DNA of 64,000 nucleotides from contig NZ_CP014137.1 in NCBI RefSeq assembly GCF_002291445.1, positions 124,001 to 188,000 of the forward strand, in the 5' to 3' direction. The notes below the pieces were generated by a model. The model worked only from the letters and a program-made list of their open reading frames with translations. It searched no databases and was not told the DNA's origin. The stretch's first letter is position 1. Every line of letters starts with the position of its first letter. This DNA is from Brenneria goodwinii. GTDB taxonomy: Bacteria; Pseudomonadota; Gammaproteobacteria; Enterobacterales; Enterobacteriaceae. Both the position numbers and the translations under genes were made by a program. Positions 15,716 to 24,040 of this stretch are shown one piece after another.

Positions 15716-17947
15716 ATGGTTGCGGTAAGAAGTGCGCATTTGAATACGGCTGGCGAATTCGTACCTGACGCGTGGATTGCTTCACTTGGAATAACCAGTC
15801 AGCAATCGTGTGAACGTTTAGCCGAAACCTTGCATTACTGCGAGCAACGAACCCAGGGCCACCCCGATGCCATGCTGCTGTTGTGGCGGGGTATCGAGAT
15901 GGTGGAAATTCTGTCCACGCTGAGTATGGACAATGACAGCATGCGTGCGGCGCTGCTGTTCCCGCTCGCCAATGCCGACGTGGTGGATGAAGACACGCTG
16001 GGCGAACAATTTGGCAAAGGCATCATGGATTTGGTGCACGGCGTGCGCGATATGGACGCTATTCGTCAGCTAAAAGCCACGCAGAATGATTCCGTCGCCT
16101 CAGAGCAGGTGGACAATATCCGCCGTATGCTGCTGGCGATGGTGGAAGATTTTCGCTGCGTGGTGATCAAGCTGGCGGAGCGAATCGCCCACCTGCGTGA
16201 AGTGAAAGACGCCCCGGAAGAAGAACGGGTGCTGGCGGCGAAAGAGTGTACCAATATTTATGCGCCGTTAGCCAACCGGCTGGGGATCGGGCAGCTCAAG
16301 TGGGAGCTGGAAGACTTCTGTTTCCGCTATCTGCATCCTGATGAGTACAAACGGATTGCGAAGCTGCTGCACGAGCGCCGTATCGATCGCAAACAGTACA
16401 TTGATGACTTTGTGAAAACGCTGCGCGCCGCCATGAAAGAAGAGGGCGTGCAGGCGGAAATCTATGGGCGGCCTAAGCATATCTACAGCATCTGGCGCAA
16501 GATGCAGAAAAAATCGCTGTCATTTGACGAACTGTTTGATGTGCGGGCGGTGCGTATCGTGGTGGAGCGTTTACAGGATTGCTATGCCGCGCTGGGTATC
16601 GTGCATACGCATTATCGCCATTTGCCCGATGAGTTTGATGACTATGTCGCCAACCCCAAACCGAACGGCTACCAGTCTATTCACACGGTGGTGCTGGGGC
16701 CGAAGGGCAAGACGCTTGAGATCCAGATTCGTACCCGGCAGATGCACGAAGACGCCGAGCTGGGCGTAGCGGCGCACTGGAAGTATAAAGAAGGCACGGT
16801 CGCCGGCGGTCGTACCGGTTACGAAGGTCGGATTGCCTGGCTGCGCAAGCTGATCGCCTGGCAGGAAGAGATGGCGGATTCGGACGAAGTGCTGGATGAA
16901 GTGCGCAGTCAGGTGTTTGACGATCGGGTCTACGTGTTTACGCCGAAAGGCGATGTGGTCGATCTGCCTGCCGGCTCGACGCCGCTGGATTTCGCTTACC
17001 ATATTCACAGCGATATCGGTCACCGCTGTATCGGCGCGAAAATCGGCGGACGGATTGTTCCGTTCACCTATCAGTTACAGATGGGCGATCAGATAGAAGT
17101 GATCACGCAGAAGCAGCCGAATCCAAGCCGTGACTGGCTGAACCCCAACCTGGGTTACATCACCACCAGCCGCGGACGATCCAAAATTCATAACTGGTTC
17201 CGTAAACAGGATCGAGACAAGAACATCCTGGCCGGTCGTCAGATTCTGGATGATGAGTTGGAACATCTGGGGATCAACCTGAAAACGGCGGAGAAACTGC
17301 TGCTGCCGCGCTATAACGTGAATTCTCTGGATGAGCTGTTGGCGGCGATTGGCGGTGGGGATATTCGTCTTAACCAGATGGTGAATTTCCTGCAATCGCA
17401 GCTTAAGCAGCCCAGCGCCGAAGAGCAGGATCGTGAAGCGCTGCGTCAGCTGACGCAGAAATCCCCGCCGCCGGCCACGCGTAACAAGGATAACGGGCGT
17501 GTCGTCGTCGAAGGGGTCGGCAACCTGATGCACCATATTGCGCGCTGCTGCCAGCCGATCCCGGGGGATGATATCACCGGGTTTATCACCCGCGGGCGGG
17601 GGATTTCCATTCACCGGGCCGACTGCGAGCAACTGGAAGAACTGCGTAGCCATGCGCCTGAACGTATTGTGGATGCCGTGTGGGGGGAAAGCTATTCCAG
17701 CGGCTATTCCCTGGTCGTCAGGGTCACAGCCAACGATCGTAGCGGCCTGCTGCGTGATATCACCACCATTTTGGCGAATGAAAAGGTCAATGTGCTGGGG
17801 GTATCCAGCCGTAGCGATACCAAGCAGCAACTGGCCACCATCGATATGGAGATCGAGATCTATAACCTGCAGGTGCTGGGCCGCGTGCTGGCCAAGCTCA
17901 ATCAACTGCCGGATGTGATCGACGCGCGCCGCCAGCAAGGGGGATAA
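15716..17947 (+). CDS. relA: (p)ppGpp synthetase RelA
   Basis: Ribosome-associated GTP pyrophosphokinase that makes (p)ppGpp on amino-acid starvation. It has 743 residues, as in Escherichia (744). The N-terminal region is an inactive HD-type hydrolase domain, as usual for RelA (the HDXXED motif is not seen). The synthetase domain follows at about 240-380 (RPKHIYSIWRKMQKK, FDVRAVRIVVERLQDCY, PNGYQSIHTVV). Then come the TGS domain (VYVFTPKGDVVDLPAGSTPLDFAYHIH), a zinc-finger-like CCQPIPGDDI region and a C-terminal ACT domain (GYSLVVRVTANDRSGLLRDI). The start has an AGGGAG site directly after an ERIC repeat. mazG lies downstream beyond a structured repeat. Confidence 0.97.
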   Translation: MVAVRSAHLNTAGEFVPDAWIASLGITSQQSCERLAETLHYCEQRTQGHPDAMLLLWRGIEMVEILSTLSMDNDSMRAALLFPLANADVVDEDTLGEQFGKGIMDLVHGVRDMDAIRQLKATQNDSVASEQVDNIRRMLLAMVEDFRCVVIKLAERIAHLREVKDAPEEERVLAAKECTNIYAPLANRLGIGQLKWELEDFCFRYLHPDEYKRIAKLLHERRIDRKQYIDDFVKTLRAAMKEEGVQAEIYGRPKHIYSIWRKMQKKSLSFDELFDVRAVRIVVERLQDCYAALGIVHTHYRHLPDEFDDYVANPKPNGYQSIHTVVLGPKGKTLEIQIRTRQMHEDAELGVAAHWKYKEGTVAGGRTGYEGRIAWLRKLIAWQEEMADSDEVLDEVRSQVFDDRVYVFTPKGDVVDLPAGSTPLDFAYHIHSDIGHRCIGAKIGGRIVPFTYQLQMGDQIEVITQKQPNPSRDWLNPNLGYITTSRGRSKIHNWFRKQDRDKNILAGRQILDDELEHLGINLKTAEKLLLPRYNVNSLDELLAAIGGGDIRLNQMVNFLQSQLKQPSAEEQDREALRQLTQKSPPPATRNKDNGRVVVEGVGNLMHHIARCCQPIPGDDITGFITRGRGISIHRADCEQLEELRSHAPERIVDAVWGESYSSGYSLVVRVTANDRSGLLRDITTILANEKVNVLGVSSRSDTKQQLATIDMEIEIYNLQVLGRVLAKLNQLPDVIDARRQQGG

Positions 17948-17982
17948 ATGGGTTTTGGGGCTGCCTTTTTGGTTTTTACAAT

Positions 17983-18300
17983 GGCGTAAGAAATTACGCT
18001 GAGGCGGGCGACCCCGCGAATGAGCCGCAGGACGCGGCGAAAGCCAGTGCCGTGTCGGATAAAAATGCCGGGAGCATTTTTAAACAGCGTTTACGCTGGT
18101 CCGGTAGGGCGAGTCTCAGGGATGAGACGAGTATTCCGTCACTGGCGGTTCGGAAAAGGGGGCGAATGTCGAAGGAACCGCGCTAGCGGCGTGATTTCAG
18201 CCAAAAGCCCGGGTTCAAAGGGATGCGGCGTTTGAGCATCCCTTTGTCGGGCGTGGCGCAATGCGCCAGAGAAATACGGATATTTATCACGCACGAAATT
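17983..18300 (+). repeat. Structured repeat, copy C (candidate RNA element) between relA and mazG
   Basis: Fills most of the 452-bp relA-mazG gap. Hairpins in order: GCGTAA-GAAA-TTACGC (17984-17999, a GNRA tetraloop), AAAAATGC-CGGGA-GCATTTTT (18061-18081), CAGCG-TTTA-CGCTG (18085-18098), GTCTCA-GGGA-TGAGAC (18113-18128), CCGC-GCTA-GCGG near 18178, an 11-bp stem at 18216-18226/18236-18246, and GGCGCA-A-TGCGCC (18255-18267). The same order recurs in the elements at 19343-19748 and 38483-38813 with different stem bases but preserved pairing. This copy has no recognisable terminal inverted repeats. ORFs read across it are not convincing. Confidence 0.75.
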
Positions 18301-18399
18301 TATCACTTGTCAGCATATGAAGAGCCTTTTGTTTAATTACTATCCGTATGTCACTATCCGCAGCATGTTATTTACCCTAATTTTAAATTGAGATAGCCA

Positions 18400-19200
18400 A
18401 TGACTTCACCCGCTGTTGAGCGCTTGCTCGCCATAATGAAAACCCTGCGCGATCCGGAAAACGGCTGCCCGTGGGATCGTAAACAGACGTTTGACACCAT
18501 TACCCCGTACACGCTGGAAGAGACTTACGAAGTGCTGGACGCTATTAGCCGTAAGGACTTTGACGACCTGCGCGGCGAGTTGGGCGATCTGCTGTTTCAG
18601 GTGGTGTTTTACGCGCAGATGGCGCAGGAGCAGGGGCTGTTTGATTTCTCCGACGTCTGCAACGCCATCAGCGACAAACTGGAACGTCGTCATCCGCACA
18701 TCTTCGCGGATGCGGCGACGCCGGCAGACAGTCAAGCCGCGCTGGCGAGCTGGGAGCAGACCAAAGCGCAGGAACGATCTGAAAAAGATCGCCATTCACC
18801 GCTGGATGATATTCCTGATGCGCTGCCCGCGTTAATGAAAGCGCAGAAGATCCAGCAGCGCTGCGCCGCGGTCGGCTTCGACTGGGAGACGCTCGGCCCG
18901 GTGGTGGACAAGGTGTATGAGGAGATCGACGAGGTCATGCACGAGGCGCGTCAGGCGGTGGTGGATACGGAGAGGTTGGGCGAGGAGATCGGCGACTTGC
19001 TGTTCGCCACCGTTAACCTTTCCCGCCATTTGGGACACAAGGCGGAACGCGCGCTGCAAGAGGCCAATCGCAAGTTCAGCCGGCGTTTCCGTCAGGTGGA
19101 ACAGATCGTTATCGAAGCTGGCAAAACGCTGGAGGAGGCCACGCTGGAAGAGATGGAGGCCGCCTGGCAGCAGGTGAAAACCAGGGAAAAACAGCGTTAA
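18400..19200 (+). CDS. mazG: Nucleoside triphosphate pyrophosphohydrolase MazG
   Basis: Cytoplasmic all-alpha NTP pyrophosphatase that hydrolyses nucleoside triphosphates to monophosphates and can lower (p)ppGpp effects. It has 266 residues with two MazG domains: the first with GCPWDRKQTFDTITPYTLEE and ETYEVLDAI...LRGELGDLLFQV, the second with DKVYEEIDEVMHEA and ERLGEEIGDLLFATVNL, each giving the EExxE-12-28-ExxD metal-binding pattern. It follows relA as in Escherichia, without a mazEF pair between them; instead a structured repeat fills the gap. Normally pyrG follows directly; here 9.5 kb of other genes intervene. Confidence 0.95.
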   Translation: MTSPAVERLLAIMKTLRDPENGCPWDRKQTFDTITPYTLEETYEVLDAISRKDFDDLRGELGDLLFQVVFYAQMAQEQGLFDFSDVCNAISDKLERRHPHIFADAATPADSQAALASWEQTKAQERSEKDRHSPLDDIPDALPALMKAQKIQQRCAAVGFDWETLGPVVDKVYEEIDEVMHEARQAVVDTERLGEEIGDLLFATVNLSRHLGHKAERALQEANRKFSRRFRQVEQIVIEAGKTLEEATLEEMEAAWQQVKTREKQR

Positions 19201-19274
19201 CCGCCATACGCGCGCCGCCAACGGTTCCGTTTCAGACTGCCGACAAACCTTCTGGCTCCAACCCCAACCCAACA

Positions 19275-19294
19275 CCTCCCCTTCGCAGGGGAGG
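19275..19294. repeat. CCTCCCC/GGGGAGG palindrome after mazG
   Basis: A perfect 7-bp stem (CCTCCCC-TTCGCA-GGGGAGG) followed by GGAAAA. It is of the same type as the palindromes that were hit by the miniature elements at 19343 and 38483, but is uninterrupted. It may help end the mazG transcript. Confidence 0.6.
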
Positions 19295-19342
19295 GGAAAA
19301 AACCGCTATTTTTAATGTGTTAGCTCCTCCCCCTGACAAGGG

Positions 19343-19748
19343 CTGTCTCTTAGTCATATTTTTATGCGGACTTGGAGATAGTTTCGTGCGCCACAATGCC
19401 GCTATTTTCATGCTGCCTCGCAGCACGCGCCCGACATAGGGGGCTCAGACGCCAGCCCCCTATGAACCCCGGCTTGCGGCTAAATTATGTCGCTGCGCGA
19501 TGACTTCGTCGGTATCAGGCTTAACGGACCGCTTGCGACACGGAATACTCGTCTCATCCCTGAGACTCGCCCTAACGGGCCAGCGCAAGCGCTGTTCAAA
19601 AACGCTCCAGGCGTTTTTGTCAGACGTGGCGCAAGCTTTCGCCGCGTCCGTGCGGCTCATCCTAAGCCTGCTATCTCCTCAGCATAATTTCTTACGCCGG
19701 ATAACGGCAAACCCCGTCATAGCCCCTACATTTGTGACTAAGAGACAG
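19343..19748 (-). mobile_element. Miniature transposon (406 bp) carrying structured repeat copy A
   Basis: Ends are the inverted repeat CTGTCTCTTAGTCAyA (16 bp) and it is flanked by the 10-bp direct repeat CTGACAAGGG (19333-19342 and 19749-19758). It contains no transposase gene, so it is non-autonomous; the ends resemble the Tn5/IS50 outside end of the IS4 family. Read on the minus strand it carries the hairpin series of the structured repeat: H1 19682-19697 with TTATGC pairing by a wobble, H2 AAAAACGC/GCGTTTTT 19598-19618, H3 19581-19594, H4 19551-19566, an 11-bp stem 19435-19464, and GCTGC/GCAGC 19412-19424. Removing it restores a perfect CCTCCCCC-TGACAA-GGGGGAGG hairpin. Bases 19759-20028 hold no gene that I can support. 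Confidence 0.85.
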
Positions 19749-20028
19749 CTGACAAGGGGGAGGCCGGGTAGGGGGTGCTAACATGGGCGCCTATCTCCCC
19801 TAGAACGCCGCACGGCGAGTCATCAACCGGTCTGATGACCAATCCGATAGCTTTTCCTGATGGCTCCCTGAATATTCATGCGTCACATCCTCGCTAATGG
19901 CGCGGCTTTTTGCCATTGCGGTTTTTCTTGCGGACCCGCACGGAAAATGACGGTCTTTGTTTCATCTCGAGCTGTGTTTAGGCTCAAGACATGAATAGTT
20001 GAGACCAGTTGTTTTTCAGGAGTCTTTT

Positions 20029-21426
20029 ATGACGCTGTATTCGAATCAGGACGCGTTTGTTAACGTAAAACCCTATCCTTTCTGGCTGGATACGCTCGCT
20101 GAGGAAGCGCCGGCCCCCGAATTGCGGGACAGCATTTTCTGCGATCTCGCCATCGTCGGCGGCGGTTACACCGGCCTGTGGACGGCACTGCTGGCCCGTC
20201 GGCGCTGGCCGGAAAAAAAGATCGCCGTTATCGAGGCCAAGCGCTGCGGTTCCGAAGCGAGCGGCCGCAACGGCGGCTTTTGCTCCCCAAGTATTTCTCA
20301 TGGCGTTTCCATCGCGGCTAGCCGCTGGCCGCAGGAAGCGGAAAAGATTATTGCCATGGGGATAAACAACCTGGATGAACTGGCGGCGGATCTGGATGAT
20401 TGGGGCATGCAGATTGAATTTGAACGTACGGGGCAGTTGAATCTTGCCCGCCATCCCTGGCAAATAGAGGGATTGCGTTCGATGCAGGAGGAATACCAGC
20501 ACTTCGGCCTGGCGTGTGAATTTCTGGAAGGCGACAAACTGGCCGAGAAGGTAAACACCCCCTTTTATAGCGCCGGGCTTTTTGAGCCGAATTACGCTCT
20601 GGTCAATCCGGCTAAAATGGTAAGTGAACTGCGCCGGGTTTGTTTGTCGCAAGATATCGCCCTGTTTGAAAACAGCCCGGTGACCACATTGACGCCTCAT
20701 AAACGGCATGTCCTGTTACAAACGCAGTCCGGTGAGGCCATCGCCAAACAGGTGGTGCTGGCAACCAATATCTCCAAGCCGCTGCTGCGTCACCTGGAGT
20801 CGACCGTGATCCCCGTCTATGACTATGCGATCGTCTCCAATCCGCTGAGCCAGCAGCAGTTGGAGGCGATTGGCTGGATTGGACGTCACGGCATCTCCGA
20901 TAGCGGCAATAAGTTCCACTATTTCCGCAAAACCGCCGATAACCGTATTCTGTGGGGAGGATACGACGCCATCTATCATTTCGGCAGCCGCCGCGACGAG
21001 TCGTTGACCCAGCGGCCTGAAACTTTTAACCGTCTTGCCGAACAGTTTTGCGAGGTTTTCCCCGCCATCAAGGATATCGGATTCAGTCATGCCTGGGGCG
21101 GCATCATCGACGCGTCTGCCCGTACGACGTTTTTCACCGGCTGTGAAGCCCAGGGCAAGATCGCTTACGCCTTGGGCTTTACCGGATTGGGCGTCTCGGC
21201 CTGCCGTTTCGCTGCGCTGAACATGTTGGATCTCCTCGCCGGGGAAAAAACCGCGCGTACCGAATTACGTATGACGTCCAGGGCGCCGTTCCGCTTTCCG
21301 CCGGAGCCGCTGCGTTTTGCCGGGGTACAGATGGCCGTCCGTTCATTGGCGCGTGAAGACCGGGACGGGCATCGGAACTTTCTGCTGAAAACATTCGATG
21401 CTCTCGGCATCGGTTTCGATTCCTGA
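20029..21426 (+). CDS. FAD-dependent oxidoreductase, PuuB-like
   Basis: DAO-family flavoenzyme of 465 residues. The start MTLYSNQDAFVNVKPYPFW has an AGGAG site; a longer frame begins at 19999. The N-terminal FAD-binding motif IVGGGYTGLWTALLA, followed by EASGRNGGF, and the later YFRKTADNRILWGGYDAIYH and FTGLGVSACRFAALNMLDLL blocks fit gamma-glutamylputrescine oxidase PuuB and related amine oxidases. Next to an aldehyde dehydrogenase and a PotFGHI importer, oxidation of putrescine or a conjugate to an aldehyde is the likely job. No gamma-glutamylputrescine synthetase (puuA) or hydrolase (puuD) is in the window, so the exact substrate is uncertain. It begins the block inserted between mazG and pyrG. 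Confidence 0.78.
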   Translation: MTLYSNQDAFVNVKPYPFWLDTLAEEAPAPELRDSIFCDLAIVGGGYTGLWTALLARRRWPEKKIAVIEAKRCGSEASGRNGGFCSPSISHGVSIAASRWPQEAEKIIAMGINNLDELAADLDDWGMQIEFERTGQLNLARHPWQIEGLRSMQEEYQHFGLACEFLEGDKLAEKVNTPFYSAGLFEPNYALVNPAKMVSELRRVCLSQDIALFENSPVTTLTPHKRHVLLQTQSGEAIAKQVVLATNISKPLLRHLESTVIPVYDYAIVSNPLSQQQLEAIGWIGRHGISDSGNKFHYFRKTADNRILWGGYDAIYHFGSRRDESLTQRPETFNRLAEQFCEVFPAIKDIGFSHAWGGIIDASARTTFFTGCEAQGKIAYALGFTGLGVSACRFAALNMLDLLAGEKTARTELRMTSRAPFRFPPEPLRFAGVQMAVRSLAREDRDGHRNFLLKTFDALGIGFDS

Positions 21427-21526
21427 TCGTGCGGGGTTTCTTGCCGGGGAGCCTGGCACGGGGGATGACCTGAGGGCGCTTGTTCTCCGGTAGGGTGATG
21501 GTATAGGGCGGTTGTTCTTTTATAGT

Positions 21527-22408
21527 ATGAACCGGCGATTATGTGATGAATCAGCGATGAGAATGATAATGGACGATGATATCCACTGGCCTGCTCAGCT
21601 TGAAACCGCGCCTTACCCTTCGGGTACGGCAAATATTCACACGCAGACGGTCATGATGAATTATTACCAAGCCTGGTGGCAGCGCGACATCGACTGGCTC
21701 TTGAGCCTGTTTTCTCCGCAGGTGGAGTATAACGACTTTTTTCAAGGATGCCGCATTGCGCCGGATGAGCTGCGTGACTATCTGTATGCCTGCCTGTCGA
21801 AATCGACGGAAGAAACACTGCACTACATCGATCGTCTGCGCGTCGACGAAGATACCGCGACCCTGCAATACCAGACGCCGCTCAGCGGCAGCGATAACCG
21901 CGCCGTTATCTGCTGCTGCGAGGTCGTTACCGTTCGTGACGGTTTGATTATCCGGGTAAACGAGTACGCGTCCCTGCTGTCCCAGCGTAAGACGCCGCAG
22001 GAAGACGCGCGCCAAAGGGTGACGATCCAGCGGCTGGGGTTGTCCGCCCGGCAGTTGAGCATTATGACCAACGATATTCAGCAGTACTTTTCCCAGCAGC
22101 GGCCCTATCTGAACCCCGAACTGGACATGACTCAGGTTGCGTCTTCCACCGGCTATACCCGTAACCAGATTTCCTTCTTTCTCAATCAGGTGATGGGCTG
22201 CACGTTTTACCAATATCTCAACCGGCTTCGGTTGCGCCATATATTGACGCAGTGGGACAGCGATCCGAGTCCGCTGCCGCGCATTGAAGATGCGTCCAAG
22301 GCCGCGGGCTTTCACTCGTTGTCGACTTTTTACCGCTGTTTTCGGGAGGAGACCGGGATGTCGCCGAAATCCTACCTACAGCAAAAAATTTCCGGGAGAA
22401 ATTTTTGA
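21527..22408 (+). CDS. AraC-family regulator with SnoaL-like N-terminal domain
   Basis: Likely transcription regulator of the neighbouring amine-catabolic genes. The N-terminal half looks like an NTF2/SnoaL-type pocket (MMNYYQAWWQRDIDWLLSLFS, VEYNDFFQGCRIAPDELRDYL, CCEVVTVRDGLIIRVNEY). The C-terminal 100 residues form an AraC DNA-binding domain with two helix-turn-helix units (LDMTQVASSTGYTRNQISFF, then KAAGFHSLSTFYRCFREETG followed by MSPKSYL). The start is uncertain: the first ATG (21527) is used, with alternatives at 21557 and 21569, and none has a clear ribosome site. The last codons (KISGRNF) are supplied by a palindromic repeat that recurs 73 bp downstream. The gene is in the same direction as the oxidase and the dehydrogenase. 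Confidence 0.8.
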   Translation: MNRRLCDESAMRMIMDDDIHWPAQLETAPYPSGTANIHTQTVMMNYYQAWWQRDIDWLLSLFSPQVEYNDFFQGCRIAPDELRDYLYACLSKSTEETLHYIDRLRVDEDTATLQYQTPLSGSDNRAVICCCEVVTVRDGLIIRVNEYASLLSQRKTPQEDARQRVTIQRLGLSARQLSIMTNDIQQYFSQQRPYLNPELDMTQVASSTGYTRNQISFFLNQVMGCTFYQYLNRLRLRHILTQWDSDPSPLPRIEDASKAAGFHSLSTFYRCFREETGMSPKSYLQQKISGRNF

Positions 22409-22421
22409 CGTCGCCTAGCGA
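22383..22421. repeat. Double-hairpin repeat, copy 1 (overlaps the araC-like 3' end)
   Basis: Two adjacent stems: AAAAATTTC-CGGGA-GAAATTTTT and CGTCGC-CTA-GCGACG. Positions 22383-22414 are repeated exactly at 22456-22487. The first stem encodes the last residues and stop of the AraC-type protein. The T5 run after the first stem could terminate transcription. Confidence 0.85.
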
Positions 22422-22455
22422 CGGCCGTAGGGGGCGGCCAGGGACGGCACGCCAC

Positions 22456-22495
22456 AAAAAATTTCCGGGAGAAATTTTTGACGTCGCACCAGCGA
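22456..22495. repeat. Double-hairpin repeat, copy 2
   Basis: Identical to copy 1 over 32 bp, then CGTCGC-ACCA-GCGACG: the loop of the second stem differs from copy 1 while the stem is kept. It lies 61 bp before the aldehyde dehydrogenase start. Confidence 0.85.
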
Positions 22496-22555
22496 CGCAT
22501 TCTTTATGTTTACCGTAACGTGGCCGATTTATCCGCGCGACACCAGGGAGACAAC

Positions 22556-24040
22556 ATGATGCACGACCAGCTATATATCGACGGCGAATGGCAAACGGCG
22601 GAGCGGGGCGCCCGTTTCGCGGTGTTCAATCCGGCCACCGAGGAGCAGATACGGCATGTCGCCGCGGCCGGCGCGGAAGATGTCGGGAAGGCGGTCGCCG
22701 CGGCCAGACGCGCCTTCGATGAAGGACCATGGCCGCGGCTGAGCGGCAAAGAGCGCGCCGGTTATCTGCGTTCCATGGCGAATATCATGCGTCAGCGCCA
22801 GGCCGCGCTGGCGCAGCTTGAGGTTGAGGATAACGGCAAACCGCTGCCGGAGGCCCAGTGGGACATCGACGATGCCATCGGATGCTTCGAGTACTACGCT
22901 GATTTGGCCGAAGGCCTGGATACGGAAGAACAGTGTATACCGCTGCCGGATGAACGTTTTAGCTGCCGGGTGGTGCGTGAGCCGATGGGCGTCGCCGGCC
23001 AGATCATTCCCTGGAATTACCCGCTGTTGATGGCCGCCTGGAAAGTCGCGCCGGCATTAGCCGCCGGTTGTACCACCGTACTCAAACCCTCGGAACTGAC
23101 GCCGCTGGGGGCGCTGGAGCTTGCCGCCATCGCCGACGCGGCAGGCCTGCCGGCGGGGGTATTGAACGTCGTAACGGGGCTGGGCGCCGAGGCGGGCGCG
23201 CCGCTCTCCAGCCATCCCGGCGTCGACAAGCTGGCCTTTACCGGCAGCGTGCCGACCGGGCGCGCCATCATGCAGGCGGCCGCTCAGGATATCAAGAACG
23301 TCAGTCTGGAGTTGGGGGGCAAATCCGCGTTTATCGTTTTCGATGATTGCGACATTGAGGCCGCCGTGGAGTGGACGCTGTTCGGCATATTCTGGAATCA
23401 GGGACAGGTCTGTTCCGCTACCTCGCGCCTTCTGGTGCAGGAAGGCATCTATGAACGCCTGATCGAACGGTTGATAGACGCAACCCGCCGCATTCGTATC
23501 GGCGCTGGCGGGCAGCAAGGCGTTCAGCTTGGTCCCTTAATCAGCGCCGGGCAGTACGACAAAGTCCTACAGGCGATCGAGCGCGGCAAACGCGAGGGCG
23601 CCACGCTGGCGTACGGCGGCCGGCGTCCCGCGCATTTGGATCGGGGCTGGTTTATCGAACCCGCGATATTTCTGGATACCCCGACGGAGAGCGCGCTGTG
23701 GACGGAGGAAATTTTTGGCCCGGTGCTCGCCGTTCGCCGCTTTCGTGATGAAGAGGAAGCGGTGCGCCTGGCGAATGACAGCCGTTTCGGTCTTGCGGCG
23801 GCGGTCATGTCGGCCGATACGCAACGGTGCCGGCGCGTCAGCCGGGCTTTGCGCGCCGGCATCGTGTGGGTTAATTGCTCGCAGCCCACGTTTACGCAGG
23901 CGCCCTGGGGAGGATACAAGCAAAGCGGAATCGGCCGTGAGCTGGGCGCCTGGGGGCTCGACAACTATCTGGAGACCAAGCAGATCACGGAATATACCAG
24001 TGAGAGCCCGTGGGGATGGTATCTGAAGCCCCATAACTGA
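22556..24040 (+). CDS. NAD(P)+-dependent aldehyde dehydrogenase (PuuC/BetB-like)
   Basis: Oxidises an aldehyde to the acid, probably gamma-aminobutyraldehyde or its glutamyl conjugate given the neighbours. With the start at MMHDQLYIDGEW (CAGGGAG site) it has 494 residues, typical of the superfamily. Visible are the cofactor region GQIIPWNYPLLMAAWKVAPA, FTGSVPTGRAIM, the catalytic Glu block VSLELGGKSAFIVFDDCDIE, the catalytic Cys in FWNQGQVCSATSRLLV, and EEIFGPVLAVRRF. The C-terminus GGYKQSGIGRELG...GLDNYLETKQITEY resembles betaine-aldehyde dehydrogenases, so the substrate is not settled by sequence. It follows the AraC gene and precedes potF. Confidence 0.85.
   Translation: MMHDQLYIDGEWQTAERGARFAVFNPATEEQIRHVAAAGAEDVGKAVAAARRAFDEGPWPRLSGKERAGYLRSMANIMRQRQAALAQLEVEDNGKPLPEAQWDIDDAIGCFEYYADLAEGLDTEEQCIPLPDERFSCRVVREPMGVAGQIIPWNYPLLMAAWKVAPALAAGCTTVLKPSELTPLGALELAAIADAAGLPAGVLNVVTGLGAEAGAPLSSHPGVDKLAFTGSVPTGRAIMQAAAQDIKNVSLELGGKSAFIVFDDCDIEAAVEWTLFGIFWNQGQVCSATSRLLVQEGIYERLIERLIDATRRIRIGAGGQQGVQLGPLISAGQYDKVLQAIERGKREGATLAYGGRRPAHLDRGWFIEPAIFLDTPTESALWTEEIFGPVLAVRRFRDEEEAVRLANDSRFGLAAAVMSADTQRCRRVSRALRAGIVWVNCSQPTFTQAPWGGYKQSGIGRELGAWGLDNYLETKQITEYTSESPWGWYLKPHN

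Noticed and set aside
18020..18235. 71-codon ORF between relA and mazG
   Set aside because: It lies across the hairpins of the structured repeat, is Arg/Gly-rich without a family, and the homologous repeats do not keep the frame.
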